Source of the DNA: Actinokineospora globicatena
GTDB taxonomy: Bacteria; Actinomycetota; Actinomycetes; Mycobacteriales; Pseudonocardiaceae
Assembly (NCBI RefSeq): GCF_024171945.1
Contig: NZ_JAMTCR010000003.1
Location: forward strand, 1,044,211 to 1,108,210
DNA: 64,000 nucleotides
Reading direction: 5' to 3'
The notes below the pieces were generated by a model. It saw nothing but the letters and a program-made list of their open reading frames with translations, ran no database searches and was not told the DNA's origin. Positions 24,395-32,001 of the stretch are shown one piece after another. The position numbers were made by a program, and so were the translations under genes. Position 1 is the stretch's first letter. Each line of letters opens with the position of its first letter.

Positions 24395-25707
24395 ACCCGC
24401 GAGACCACCTGGACACCTCGGTAAGTAAGCGGCGGGTCACTGATGAGGCCGCGTGGACGCCCTGGTTGGCCGGGCTGCGCGAGTTCCCGGACCAGCAGTA
24501 CGAGCGCGTCGTGGTGGTCGCGGCGCACCCGGACGACGAGACGTTGGGTGTGAGTGGGCTGATGCAGGTTCTGCATGAACGCGGGACTGACGTTCGGCTC
24601 GTGGTCGCCACTGATGGGGAGGCCGCGTTTCCCACTCTGTCAACGGCCGACCGCGCCGAGCTTGGGCGGGTGCGACGCCGAGAACTCACGGATTCGCTGC
24701 ACATCCAAGGAATGTCCTCAGTGGATATACATTGGCTAGGGTTGCCGGACTCCGACCTGACCCGGCATCGCACGGAACTTGCCGAGTTGCTGACGGGAGC
24801 GCTCGCGGACGCCGACTTGGTGCTGGCGCCATGGCCGGGAGACCCGCACCCCGATCACCAGTGCGCCGGGGAGATCGCGCTGCGAGTGGCTCCGGTGACC
24901 GCGCATCGCTGGTCGTATCCGATCTGGATGTGGCACTGGTTGCGTCCCGACGACCCCGCTGTCCCACGGTCGCGGGCCGCTGGCGTGCCTCTCGACCCGG
25001 CGCGGCGGGAGCGCAAGTCCGCTGGGATCGCAGCGTTCGCCTCGCAGCTGCGGCCAGGGCCGGAGGGGACGCCGATCCTCGACTCGGCCACGTTGAGCCA
25101 CTTCGACCGCGATCTGGAGGTCGTGTTCCGGGAACCCCCACGTGACAGCGCTCCCCCGGCCCGGTTCGCCGACCTCTACGCCGAGCAGGACGACCCGTGG
25201 TCGGTGCTGGACAGCTGGTACGAGCGACGCAAGCGCGCGATCAGCCTCGCCTGTCTGCCCGATGAGCGGTACGGAACCATTGTGGAGCCCGCCTGCGGCA
25301 TCGGACAGTTGAGCGTCGACGTCGCCAATCGGTGCGACCAGTTGATCGCGTTCGACCCGGTCGCGTCGGCTGTCGAGCGTGCCAGAGCCCGTGTCGCGCA
25401 CCTGCCGCATGTCCGCGTCGATGTGGGCGCGTTGCCGGAGTTCCCTGCTGGCCCCGTGGACTTGGTGGTGTTCAGCGAGATCCTCTACTACCTCAGCGAT
25501 GCCGACCTGGACTCCACTATGGACGCCGCCGTGGCAGCCCTGCGCCCAGGCGGCCACCTGCTGGCAGCGCACTGGCTCCCCTGGGCGCCGGAGGCTCCAC
25601 GCGACGGGATGGACGCTCATCGCCGCCTGCTCGCTCACCCCGACCTCGATGCACTGGTCGAACATGTGGACCAGGAGTTCGTCGTGCATGTGCTGCGCCG
25701 CCGGTGA
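24391..25707 (+). CDS. bifunctional PIG-L deacetylase / SAM-dependent methyltransferase
   Basis: 438 residues with two domains. Residues about 35-245 are a PIG-L (LmbE-like) zinc-dependent N-acetylglucosamine deacetylase: VVVVAAHPDDETLG (His and two Asp of the zinc site) and APWPGDPHPDHQCAGE. Residues about 270-438 are a class I SAM-dependent methyltransferase of the NodS-like type: IVEPACGIGQLSVDVA (motif I), LIAFDPVASAVERARAR, VDLVVFSEILYYLSDADL and LRPGGHLLAAHWLPW. The fused activities suggest de-N-acetylation and methylation of one small molecule, probably a sugar conjugate or glycolipid. It is translationally coupled on both sides (ATGA with the dehydrogenase, GTGA with the glycosyltransferase). 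The fusion is seen in sequence; the substrate is unknown. Confidence 0.9.
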   Translation: MNPRDHLDTSVSKRRVTDEAAWTPWLAGLREFPDQQYERVVVVAAHPDDETLGVSGLMQVLHERGTDVRLVVATDGEAAFPTLSTADRAELGRVRRRELTDSLHIQGMSSVDIHWLGLPDSDLTRHRTELAELLTGALADADLVLAPWPGDPHPDHQCAGEIALRVAPVTAHRWSYPIWMWHWLRPDDPAVPRSRAAGVPLDPARRERKSAGIAAFASQLRPGPEGTPILDSATLSHFDRDLEVVFREPPRDSAPPARFADLYAEQDDPWSVLDSWYERRKRAISLACLPDERYGTIVEPACGIGQLSVDVANRCDQLIAFDPVASAVERARARVAHLPHVRVDVGALPEFPAGPVDLVVFSEILYYLSDADLDSTMDAAVAALRPGGHLLAAHWLPWAPEAPRDGMDAHRRLLAHPDLDALVEHVDQEFVVHVLRRR

Positions 25708-26507
25708 AAGTGGCCATCGCTGTCCCGGCCCGCGATGAGAGCGAGCGGGTACAGGCCTGTCTGCGTGCCATCGTCGCCGCCGCTCAAGCCCTGCCCCATG
25801 ACACAGCTTGGGCGGTGTGCGTGGTCGCCGACCGCTGCATGGACTCCACCGCTCGCATCGCCAGGTCCGAGCTAGCCGAACTGCCCGCCGTAGTGGTCGA
25901 GAACGAGGCTGATCGTCCACTGGGGACGCTGCGCGACCTCGGACTGCGGCACGCCACCGCATTGCTCGGGCCGCATGATCCGGCCCACACGTGGCTGCTG
26001 TCCACCGACGCCGACACCATCGTGCCCGCCCACTGGCTCACCGGATATCTCGCGCTCGCGGCCACCGGCGCCCACGCCATCGCGGGAACCGCCCTGCTCG
26101 ACCACCCCGCGGGCCTGACCAGCGAAGCGGCCCTCAGCTACGCCCGCGTGCTCGACCTGGCGCGCATCCCCGAGGGCCACGGCAACGTCTACGGCGCCAA
26201 CCTCGCCATCCGCGCCGACGCCTACCACGCCGTCGGCGGCTTCGCCCCGATCCGCACCGGCGAGGACCACGACCTCTGGCGTCGTCTCGGCCGACGGGGC
26301 TACCACCGCACCTACACCGAGGACGTCCCCGTCACCACCAGCGCCCGCACCCAGGGCCGCGCTTCCGGTGGCCTCGCCGACCTCTTGGCCGCACTCCCCC
26401 ACCACGATCACGACGCGGCCCTATGGTGTCCTCGGCAGGCAGCGAAAGGGGATGGGGATGCGGCCAGAAGTGAGGGACCTAGTCGACGCGGGTTCGTTCC
26501 CGGATGA
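25704..26507 (+). CDS. family 2 glycosyltransferase
   Basis: 267 residues starting at GTG 25704 (KVAIAVPARDESERVQACLR). GT-A fold signatures are clear: the N-terminal nucleotide-binding strand and loop, the DxD-type motif in LLSTDADTIVPAHW, the acceptor-site region GNVYGANLAIRADAYHAVGG and the catalytic-base type motif GEDHDLWRRLGRRGYH. No transmembrane helices, so it acts in the cytosol or at the membrane face. It overlaps the upstream fusion gene by four bases (GTGA), which puts it in the same pathway as the PIG-L/methyltransferase and dehydrogenase. Donor and acceptor cannot be told from the sequence. The last 40 residues run into the start of the next small gene. Confidence 0.88.
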   Translation: MKVAIAVPARDESERVQACLRAIVAAAQALPHDTAWAVCVVADRCMDSTARIARSELAELPAVVVENEADRPLGTLRDLGLRHATALLGPHDPAHTWLLSTDADTIVPAHWLTGYLALAATGAHAIAGTALLDHPAGLTSEAALSYARVLDLARIPEGHGNVYGANLAIRADAYHAVGGFAPIRTGEDHDLWRRLGRRGYHRTYTEDVPVTTSARTQGRASGGLADLLAALPHHDHDAALWCPRQAAKGDGDAARSEGPSRRGFVPG

Positions 26508-26751
26508 GGACGCCGACGAGGAGAGCATCGAGCGCACCCAGCATCTCCTGGAACGCGTCGCCGCGCCGGTGACCGACGAGGAGGCCCGAGCACTGGCCAT
26601 GATCTTCGGTCCGGACAACTGCTACGGCATGTCCTGGACCCTGCTGCACCTCATCGAGACCGCCCCTGGCGCGCACACGGCGCACTACCCCACGCACCCC
26701 AAGAACCTCTGGCGCGACCTACTCAACAACCGCGTCGCCACCGAAAAGTGA
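26458..26751 (+). CDS. small acidic conserved-type protein (97 aa), unknown
   Basis: ATG 26458 is six bases after GGGG; an in-frame ATG at 26452 is the alternative. The product (MRPEVRDLVDAGSFPDEDAD through LLNNRVATEK) is acidic, helical and has no signal or transmembrane segment. A central segment (EEARALAMIFGPDNCYGMSW followed by TLLHLIE) looks like a conserved core. It overlaps the glycosyltransferase gene by 50 bases in another frame. No family is recognised. It is the last gene before a stem-loop terminator and may not belong functionally to the operon. Confidence 0.7.
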   Translation: MRPEVRDLVDAGSFPDEDADEESIERTQHLLERVAAPVTDEEARALAMIFGPDNCYGMSWTLLHLIETAPGAHTAHYPTHPKNLWRDLLNNRVATEK

Positions 26752-26813
26752 GCCCCGCAGGCCAAGGGAGACAGCCGTCCCATGTAGACGCGTCGTCCCG
26801 GTTTTGAGCCCGA

Positions 26814-26843
26814 GGCCCCCGGCCGTGGTGCGGCGCGGGGGCC
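26814..26843. terminator. stem-loop between convergent genes
   Basis: GGCCCCCG (26814-26821) pairs with CGGGGGCC (26836-26843) around a 14-base loop, between the plus-strand small gene and the minus-strand RidA gene. Confidence 0.5.
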
Positions 26844-26852
26844 AACTCATGG

Positions 26853-27254
26853 TCAGGCGACCGCGGTGCCTTCCAGTTCGACCAGTTGGCCGGGGATCGC
26901 CAGGCGGGTGACACCGAGCATGGTGGTGGTTGGGGCCACTTGGGCGGCGCCCAGGCGGGCGGCTAGGACGCCGTAGTGCTGGAAGAGCAGGTCGACGTCG
27001 GTGGTGTAGACGTTCAGGCGGACGAGGTTGGCGAGGGTCATGTCGGCCCCGGCGAGGACGGCCTCGAGGTTGTCGATGGTCAGGGCCAATTGCTTGGCCA
27101 TGTCGCCGTCGTGTTCGGGGCGGCCGTCCGGGCTCATGGCGGTCTGACCGGAGCAGTAGAGCGTCCTGGTCTGCCCCGTCACGACCTCCCCCTGGTTGAA
27201 GCCCATGTCGATCGACCAGGTGACCGGGTTGACGGCGGTTCTCTCAAGTGCCAC
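26853..27254 (-). CDS. RidA/YjgF-family protein
   Basis: 133 residues. GTG 27254 is five bases after GGAG; an ATG at 27335 in frame would add an atypical N-terminus. The RidA core is complete: GEVVTGQTRTLYCSGQTAM, then DMAKQLALTIDNLEAVLAGA, LANLVRLNVYTTDVDL and the C-terminal signature VAPTTTMLGVTRLAIPGQLV followed by ELEG. The canonical active-site arginine of RidA deaminases appears to be in the TRLA region, but assignment by eye is uncertain. Family members hydrolyse reactive enamine/imine intermediates such as 2-aminoacrylate. It is divergent from a WYL-domain regulator gene with 102 bases between starts, which suggests that this regulator controls it. Confidence 0.88.
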   Translation of the reverse strand: MALERTAVNPVTWSIDMGFNQGEVVTGQTRTLYCSGQTAMSPDGRPEHDGDMAKQLALTIDNLEAVLAGADMTLANLVRLNVYTTDVDLLFQHYGVLAARLGAAQVAPTTTMLGVTRLAIPGQLVELEGTAVA

Positions 27255-27318
27255 AGCTGCTCCATCGGATCTTCGCGGGCCCACGTCGGGCCGCTGCCGA
27301 TGAGCCTCCCAGCGAATC

Positions 27319-27350
27319 ACGACATCCTCTGTCATGTATTCCGCTAGAAT
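27319..27350 (+). promoter_or_regulatory. leaderless -10 element and possible operator upstream of the WYL gene
   Basis: TAGAAT at 27345-27350 ends six bases before the ATG (27357), so the WYL mRNA is probably leaderless. Just upstream, ACGACA (27319-27324) and TGTCAT (27330-27335) form an imperfect inverted repeat with a five-base spacer, a possible autoregulatory operator in the divergent spacer. Confidence 0.4.
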
Positions 27351-27356
27351 CCCGCC

Positions 27357-28355
27357 ATGCGCGCGGACCGGCTCGTCTCGCTGGTGCTGCTCCTGCGGCA
27401 GCACGGCAGGCTGTCGGCCACGGCTCTGGCGCGTGAGCTGGAGGTCTCCACCCGCACCGTGCTGCGCGACATCGAGGCCCTCTCCGCGGCGGGCGTCCCC
27501 GTGTACGCCGAGCGCGGCCGCAACGGCGGGTTCGCGCTGCTCCCCGGCTTCCAGACCGAGTTGACCGGCCTCAACCACGACGAGGCCCTGGCCCTGCTGG
27601 TCGCCGGGTCCCGACGCCGGGCGCAGGCGTTCGGCCTCGGTCCCGCGCTCGCGTCCGGCATGCGCAAGGTGGTCGACGCGCTGCCGGAAGACCACCGGAC
27701 GACGGCGGCGGGCGCGGTCCAACGGCTGTTGATCGACCCGGAGACCGACCTGCTCGCCCGCAAGGTCACCGCCGAGGAGGTCCCCGACGCCGTGGTGCGG
27801 GAGGTGCGCCGGGCGGTGTTCGCGGGCCGCAAGCTGCGCATCCACTACCAGGCAACAGATCGAGACCCGGACTGGCGCACCATCGACCCGATCGGCCTGG
27901 TCACGGTCGGCACGCAGAGCTACCTGCTGGCCACCCGGGCGGGCGCGGACCGCACCTACCGCCTCTCCCGTGTCCTGGCCGCCGAGGCACTCGACGAGCC
28001 CGCGCAACGCCCGGAACAGGTCGACCTGGACCAGGCCTGGCAGGAGCGGAGCAGCCGGTTCCGTTCCGGCGGGGACACGGTCACCGTGCTGGCAAGGGTC
28101 GACCCGGCGCGGCGGGACAGTCTGGTGGACACGGCACTGTCCGTGGGCACCGAGCAGGCCGACGGGGACGGCTGGCTGCGCTTGGACGTGACGTTCCAGG
28201 ACCGGCGTCACGCGGAGTGGGCGCTGTGGCAGGTATCGCCGCGCGCGGAAGTGCTTACCCCGGAATGGCTGCGGGGTGCCCTGCGGGATCGGGCCGCCGA
28301 GATCATGGACAGCTATGTCGCGGAACCCCAGCGACGCGTGCCTCCCCGCTCGTGA
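27357..28355 (+). CDS. HTH-WYL transcriptional regulator
   Basis: 332 residues. Residues 1-60 are a DeoR-type helix-turn-helix (LSATALARELEVSTRTVLRD, then IEALSAAGVPVYAERGRNGG). Residues about 150-225 are a WYL domain (LRIHYQATDRDPDWRTIDPI, GLVTVGTQSYLLATRAG, TYRLSRV); the WYL triad reads SYL here. The C-terminal WCX-type extension ends DRAAEIMDSYVAEPQ. WYL proteins sense nucleic acids or small ligands and control stress and defence genes. Divergence from the RidA gene and a likely leaderless promoter suggest local autoregulation. The stop codon lies in the loop of a stem-loop that ends both convergent transcripts. Confidence 0.9.
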   Translation: MRADRLVSLVLLLRQHGRLSATALARELEVSTRTVLRDIEALSAAGVPVYAERGRNGGFALLPGFQTELTGLNHDEALALLVAGSRRRAQAFGLGPALASGMRKVVDALPEDHRTTAAGAVQRLLIDPETDLLARKVTAEEVPDAVVREVRRAVFAGRKLRIHYQATDRDPDWRTIDPIGLVTVGTQSYLLATRAGADRTYRLSRVLAAEALDEPAQRPEQVDLDQAWQERSSRFRSGGDTVTVLARVDPARRDSLVDTALSVGTEQADGDGWLRLDVTFQDRRHAEWALWQVSPRAEVLTPEWLRGALRDRAAEIMDSYVAEPQRRVPPRS

Positions 28356-28370
28356 GCGAGGAGGCACGCG
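28335..28370. terminator. bidirectional terminator overlapping the WYL stop codon
   Basis: CGCGTGCCTC (28335-28344) pairs exactly with GAGGCACGCG (28361-28370); an inner C-G pair and a CGCT/AGCG stem extend it with one mismatch and a CGTG loop. It lies between the convergent WYL and chitinase genes. Confidence 0.65.
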
Positions 28371-28375
28371 CGGGG

Positions 28376-29677
28376 TCAGCGCCGGTGCAAGCCGGTCGAG
28401 AGGGCGCGGATGAGTTCACCCTGCGGCGTATCGCCGTCCAGGGACCAGATCATGGCGCCGCCGAGCTTGCGGTCCTTGATGTAGCGGCCCTTGCGGGTGA
28501 GTTCGGTGGGGTCGTCGTAGGTCCAGAACGTGGTGCCGTCGAACAACCAGGCGTGACCGGCCTTGTTGTCGCGGTACAGCTTGGACTTCCCGCTCGTCAG
28601 CAACGCCTTGAGGATGCGGTAGTCGTCGTAGCCCGCCTCGTAAGTGCCCGGGGCGGGGCCGGTGGATTGCTGGAACAGACCGTTGTTGGCGTTGGGCAGG
28701 CCGGTCCAGCCGCGGCCGTAATACGGGACGCCGAGGGTGATCTTGTCCCGGGGTGCGCCGCGGTCCAGGTAGGCGTCGACGACGATCTCGCCGCTGTCCT
28801 TGGGCGTGGTCGGATCGCCGTCGGGCACGCGCAGGGCCGACTGCTGGTTGGCGGTCTTCTCCCAAGCACCGTGGTAGTCGTAGCCCTGGACAGTGGCGAA
28901 GGTCAGCAGCCGGAACACCTCGGCGACCTCGAAGCCGCGGTCCAACGCCTCACGGTTGGCGGGCAGGAACGCGGTGAGGTCGTACCTCTTGTGGTCCTTG
29001 TGCCCCTGCCGGTCGAGCTGGACCCGGTACTCCCGCAGCAGCGCGGTGAAGTTGACCTTGTCCTCGGGGCGGACGACGTTGCCCACGTTGCCCTCGGTCG
29101 CGGGCCACTCCCAGTCGAGGTCGATGCCGTCGAACACACCCTTGGCCGCACCGGCGGGCGCACCGGGGAGATTTCCCTCGAGCCACAGGTCGATGCAGGA
29201 CTTCACATGCGCGGCGCGGGACTGCTGGGTCAGCGCGGCGTTGGAGAAGTAGGTCGAGCCGATCCAGCCGCCGAGGGAGATGTAGAGGCGCAGCTTCGGG
29301 TACTTCTGCTTGAGTTGCTTGAGCTGGTTGAGGTTGCCCGCGAGCGGCTGGCCGGGCTTGTCGGCCTTGCCGTTGACGGACTCGTGGGCCGGGATCAGCC
29401 GCTGGTAGTCGGCGACCGGGTCGGAACTGACGCACCCGCCCCGTTCGTCGAGCAGACCGAAGGCGTAGTTGACGTGGGTCAGCCGCGCCGCCGTGCCGTT
29501 GTCGACGATGTAGCGGACCGGGATGCCTCGATCCTTGTGGCTCCACTGCGTGTAGTACCCGACCGTGCGCGTCTCCCCGCCGCCACCGCCGTGCGCCTGA
29601 GCGGGCGATCCGACAACCGCCAACCCGACCGCCACGGCACCGGCCGCGACGACGGCACCCCACCTCTTCCCGGACAT
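28376..29677 (-). CDS. secreted GH18 chitinase
   Basis: 433 residues. Signal peptide MSGKRWGAVVAAGAVAVGLA with cleavage near GSPAQA. The mature protein is a single GH18 TIM barrel: VGYYTQWSHKDRGIPVRYIV, LRLYISLGGWIGSTYFS, the catalytic DxxDxDxE in FDGIDLDWEWP (E190 as acid, D186 and D188), VQGYDYHGAW and GGAMIWSLDGDTPQGEL. It should cleave chitin by substrate-assisted retaining hydrolysis outside the cell. No chitin-binding module is attached, unlike many actinobacterial chitinases. A 12-bp palindrome matching the DasR response element is 23 bases upstream of the start codon, so repression by DasR and induction by N-acetylglucosamine products is expected. Confidence 0.93.
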   Translation of the reverse strand: MSGKRWGAVVAAGAVAVGLAVVGSPAQAHGGGGGETRTVGYYTQWSHKDRGIPVRYIVDNGTAARLTHVNYAFGLLDERGGCVSSDPVADYQRLIPAHESVNGKADKPGQPLAGNLNQLKQLKQKYPKLRLYISLGGWIGSTYFSNAALTQQSRAAHVKSCIDLWLEGNLPGAPAGAAKGVFDGIDLDWEWPATEGNVGNVVRPEDKVNFTALLREYRVQLDRQGHKDHKRYDLTAFLPANREALDRGFEVAEVFRLLTFATVQGYDYHGAWEKTANQQSALRVPDGDPTTPKDSGEIVVDAYLDRGAPRDKITLGVPYYGRGWTGLPNANNGLFQQSTGPAPGTYEAGYDDYRILKALLTSGKSKLYRDNKAGHAWLFDGTTFWTYDDPTELTRKGRYIKDRKLGGAMIWSLDGDTPQGELIRALSTGLHRR

Positions 29678-29699
29678 GATCCTCCTCGTACCGGAGCAA

Positions 29700-29711
29700 T
29701 GGTCTAGACCA
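29700..29711. promoter_or_regulatory. DasR-responsive element (dre) of the chitinase gene
   Basis: TGGTCTAGACCA is a perfect 12-bp palindrome and identical to the core of the dre consensus for the GntR-type regulator DasR. It lies 23 bases upstream of the chitinase ATG. A DasR gene is not in this window. Confidence 0.8.
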
Positions 29712-29766
29712 AACTAGAGGAAGATGCCTGCCACCGATACGCCCAGACGGGGCGATCCGGACGCGA

Positions 29767-29940
29767 TCACGAGTCCCGGTCCAACCACCCCTTGCGCACC
29801 ACGACCACCGCCGCGAACCCGCCGAGCACGGCCACGATCGCGTAATCCCAACCCGGAGCGGCGCCTGCGAGGGCGGCCGCCACACCCGCGACGGCGCTGA
29901 TCAGGACCACCGTGCCGAGGACAACCACACGCGTCTTCAT
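29767..29940 (-). CDS. small membrane protein (57 aa), paralogue of 38427-38615
   Basis: The protein has two adjacent hydrophobic segments (VVVLGTVVLISAVAGVAAAL and YAIVAVLGGFAAVVVV) separated by AGAAPGWD, and a basic end RKGWLDRDS. It is clearly homologous to the plus-strand protein at 38427-38615 (ALAGA.PGW.Y in the loop, RKGWL.R at the end). Start ATG 29940 is the only ATG in frame. No function is known. It sits between the chitinase and a divergent HNH-like gene. Confidence 0.65.
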   Translation of the reverse strand: MKTRVVVLGTVVLISAVAGVAAALAGAAPGWDYAIVAVLGGFAAVVVVRKGWLDRDS

Positions 29941-30021
29941 GATGATCAAGTTCCCCGGGGCGTCGTCGGCGTAGCGAGGGGGCGCACCGCAGCGGGCGGG
30001 CGGGCAGGCTAGTTTGCCCTG

Positions 30022-30462
30022 GTGAGTCTTCTGGATGACGTGGCCGAGCGTGATGGTTGGCGCTGCTGGGTGTGCGATGAGCCGGTCGACGCCGACATGT
30101 CGGTGAACGACGCGCGCGGGCCGAGCGTGGACAGCCGGACCGCGGACCGGAAGGCGAAGGTCGCGGAGCGGCTGGCGCACCGCGGGTGCAACACGCGCAA
30201 GGGCGCGGTCAAGGTGGTCATCCCGTGGCCGGACCGGTTGCACGTGGTGGAGCCCGCGCCGTTGATCACCGTGGCCGGGCGGTTGGAGCGCAAGGGCGGC
30301 CGGGAGATGGTCGGGCGGTGCCCGACGAAGCAGGACGCGCAGGAGACGGCGGAGTGGCTGGTGGACCGGTTCTCGCGCCTGGTCCCGGGGCTGCCGGTCA
30401 CCGCGAACGTCGAGGCGGGCGGCGGGCAGTTCCTGGTCATCCTGGCCACCGGCCGACGCTGA
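30022..30462 (+). CDS. HNH-like zinc-finger protein
   Basis: 146 residues from GTG 30022. The N-terminal 55 residues read like an HNH/zinc-finger core: DGWRCWVCDEPVDADM (CxxC), then a charged loop and LAHRGCNTRKGAVKVVIPW with H and C in the expected place and the Asn after it. The first strand histidine pair typical of HNH is not obvious, so it may be a degenerate nuclease or a pure zinc-binding fold. The C-terminal half (DAQETAEWLVDRFSRLVPGL, then a beta strand) has no known domain. A TAGTTT sequence a few bases before the start suggests a leaderless transcript. Function unknown. Confidence 0.72.
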   Translation: MSLLDDVAERDGWRCWVCDEPVDADMSVNDARGPSVDSRTADRKAKVAERLAHRGCNTRKGAVKVVIPWPDRLHVVEPAPLITVAGRLERKGGREMVGRCPTKQDAQETAEWLVDRFSRLVPGLPVTANVEAGGGQFLVILATGRR

Positions 30463-30557
30463 CGGCGCTCAGCCCTCGAGGTCGGCCGCGGTGGACGCGC
30501 GACCCCGGTCAGCGCTCCCAGAATCCACTCCCTGCGTCGCTGAACTGCGACAACAGG

Positions 30558-31814
30558 CTAACCGACCCTGGGTTCCGGCACCGCGCGATGCCGGGCCAGG
30601 GCGCGCACCAGCGGCACGGCGACGAACCCGAGCCCGGTGAACAGCGCCCCCAGCGCCCACCACCCCGGCCTGCCGAGCCCGATCACGAGCGAGCCCACGA
30701 CCACCGGTCCCAGGAACTGCCGCAGCGCGACACCGAGTGCCATCACACCCTGGTACTCCGCGATCCGGTCCGGTACCGCGAGCTCGAACGCGGCGGTGAA
30801 CGCTCCGGAGGCCTGGGAGATCTCCCCGATCGTCTGCACGGTGACGCCCGCCAAGAGGATCAGCACGACTACCCAGGCGACGGGCCCCTGGCTGGTCGAG
30901 TAGATCAGGCACGCCACCGCGACCAGCACTCCTGCCCGCCGCAGGGCGCGAGCGGCGGTGTCCACCGTGGTCACCCTCCGGCTGAATAGCACCTGCAGCG
31001 CGACGACCAGCACGCTGTTGGCGATCAGCACCACTGCCGTCACGCTCGGCGCGGCGGAGGTGCTCGCCACGAGCCACAGCGGAACACCGAGGGTGAGGAT
31101 CACCTCGTTCATCTGGATCAGGCCGTTGACCACCGCGACCGCCACGAACCGGACGTCCTTCAGTGCGGCTTGCGACACCGCGGCGGGACCGCGCCGGGTG
31201 GTCGGTGTCCCCGCGCGGCCGAGTCCGATCGCCAACAACGCGCACACAACGTGGACGGCGGCGGTCGCGATCACCACAACGGTGAACGCGGTTCGTGTCC
31301 CGACGCCGATCGCCACGCCAGCGGCCGCCGCGCCGATCGGGAAACCGACGTTGATCGCGCTTCGGACCTGCGCGCGCACTTCGATCGCTCTCGCGTTGTC
31401 CCGGTAGTGCGAGTACACCAGCGCGGCGGCCAGTGATCCGCAGGACGACTCGAACACCGCGACCGCGCAGGCGACGACCACGAACCACAGGAATGACGTG
31501 ACGAGTCCGTACAGCGCGAACAACCCCGCCAGGGCTGTGAACGCGACGACCAGCACCCGGCGCGTCCCGAAACGGTCTCCCGCGATTCCCATCGGCACGC
31601 ACGCGAGCAGTCCGCACAACCCCGCGATGGTGAGACCAACGCCGACCCGACTGGGCGGGATACCGACAACGCTGGTGAAGAAGAACGGGCTGGACGTCAG
31701 GAAGACGCCATTGCCCGCGGACTGCACCAGCGACAACAGCGTGAACCTGATCGCCGCCGGCTCCCTGGGCACAACGGCGCCGAACCACGCGCGCATCGCC
31801 ACTGCGACTCCCAT
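30558..31814 (-). CDS. MFS transporter
   Basis: 418 residues with 12 hydrophobic segments in two halves. The intracellular loop 2-3 motif of the major facilitator superfamily is visible as GIAGDRFGTRRVLVVAFTAL, and a central basic loop (GLGRAGTPTTRRGPAAVS) separates the halves. The N-terminal motif MRAWFGAVVPREPAAIRFTL starts before helix 1. It resembles drug or metabolite exporters, but the substrate is unknown. Starts possible at 31814 (ATG directly after GGTGG) or further in at 31796. It is divergent from the WD40-KAP gene and convergent with the HNH-like gene. Confidence 0.85.
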   Translation of the reverse strand: MGVAVAMRAWFGAVVPREPAAIRFTLLSLVQSAGNGVFLTSSPFFFTSVVGIPPSRVGVGLTIAGLCGLLACVPMGIAGDRFGTRRVLVVAFTALAGLFALYGLVTSFLWFVVVACAVAVFESSCGSLAAALVYSHYRDNARAIEVRAQVRSAINVGFPIGAAAAGVAIGVGTRTAFTVVVIATAAVHVVCALLAIGLGRAGTPTTRRGPAAVSQAALKDVRFVAVAVVNGLIQMNEVILTLGVPLWLVASTSAAPSVTAVVLIANSVLVVALQVLFSRRVTTVDTAARALRRAGVLVAVACLIYSTSQGPVAWVVVLILLAGVTVQTIGEISQASGAFTAAFELAVPDRIAEYQGVMALGVALRQFLGPVVVGSLVIGLGRPGWWALGALFTGLGFVAVPLVRALARHRAVPEPRVG

Positions 31815-32001
31815 CCACCGACACTAACCCGCGGCCGCGCGAAAGCGAATCCAATAATCGTCGAGCCGAGACGCTGTCGACCGATATCCCGGTCCCGGAA
31901 GCGCAATTTCCGGTACGGCCGTTCGGGTGTCATTCGACCGGTGCCCGAGTGAGTCTGTTCAATCGCCGGACGGTGCTGGTCCGGCGCGCCACACTGGGCC
32001 C

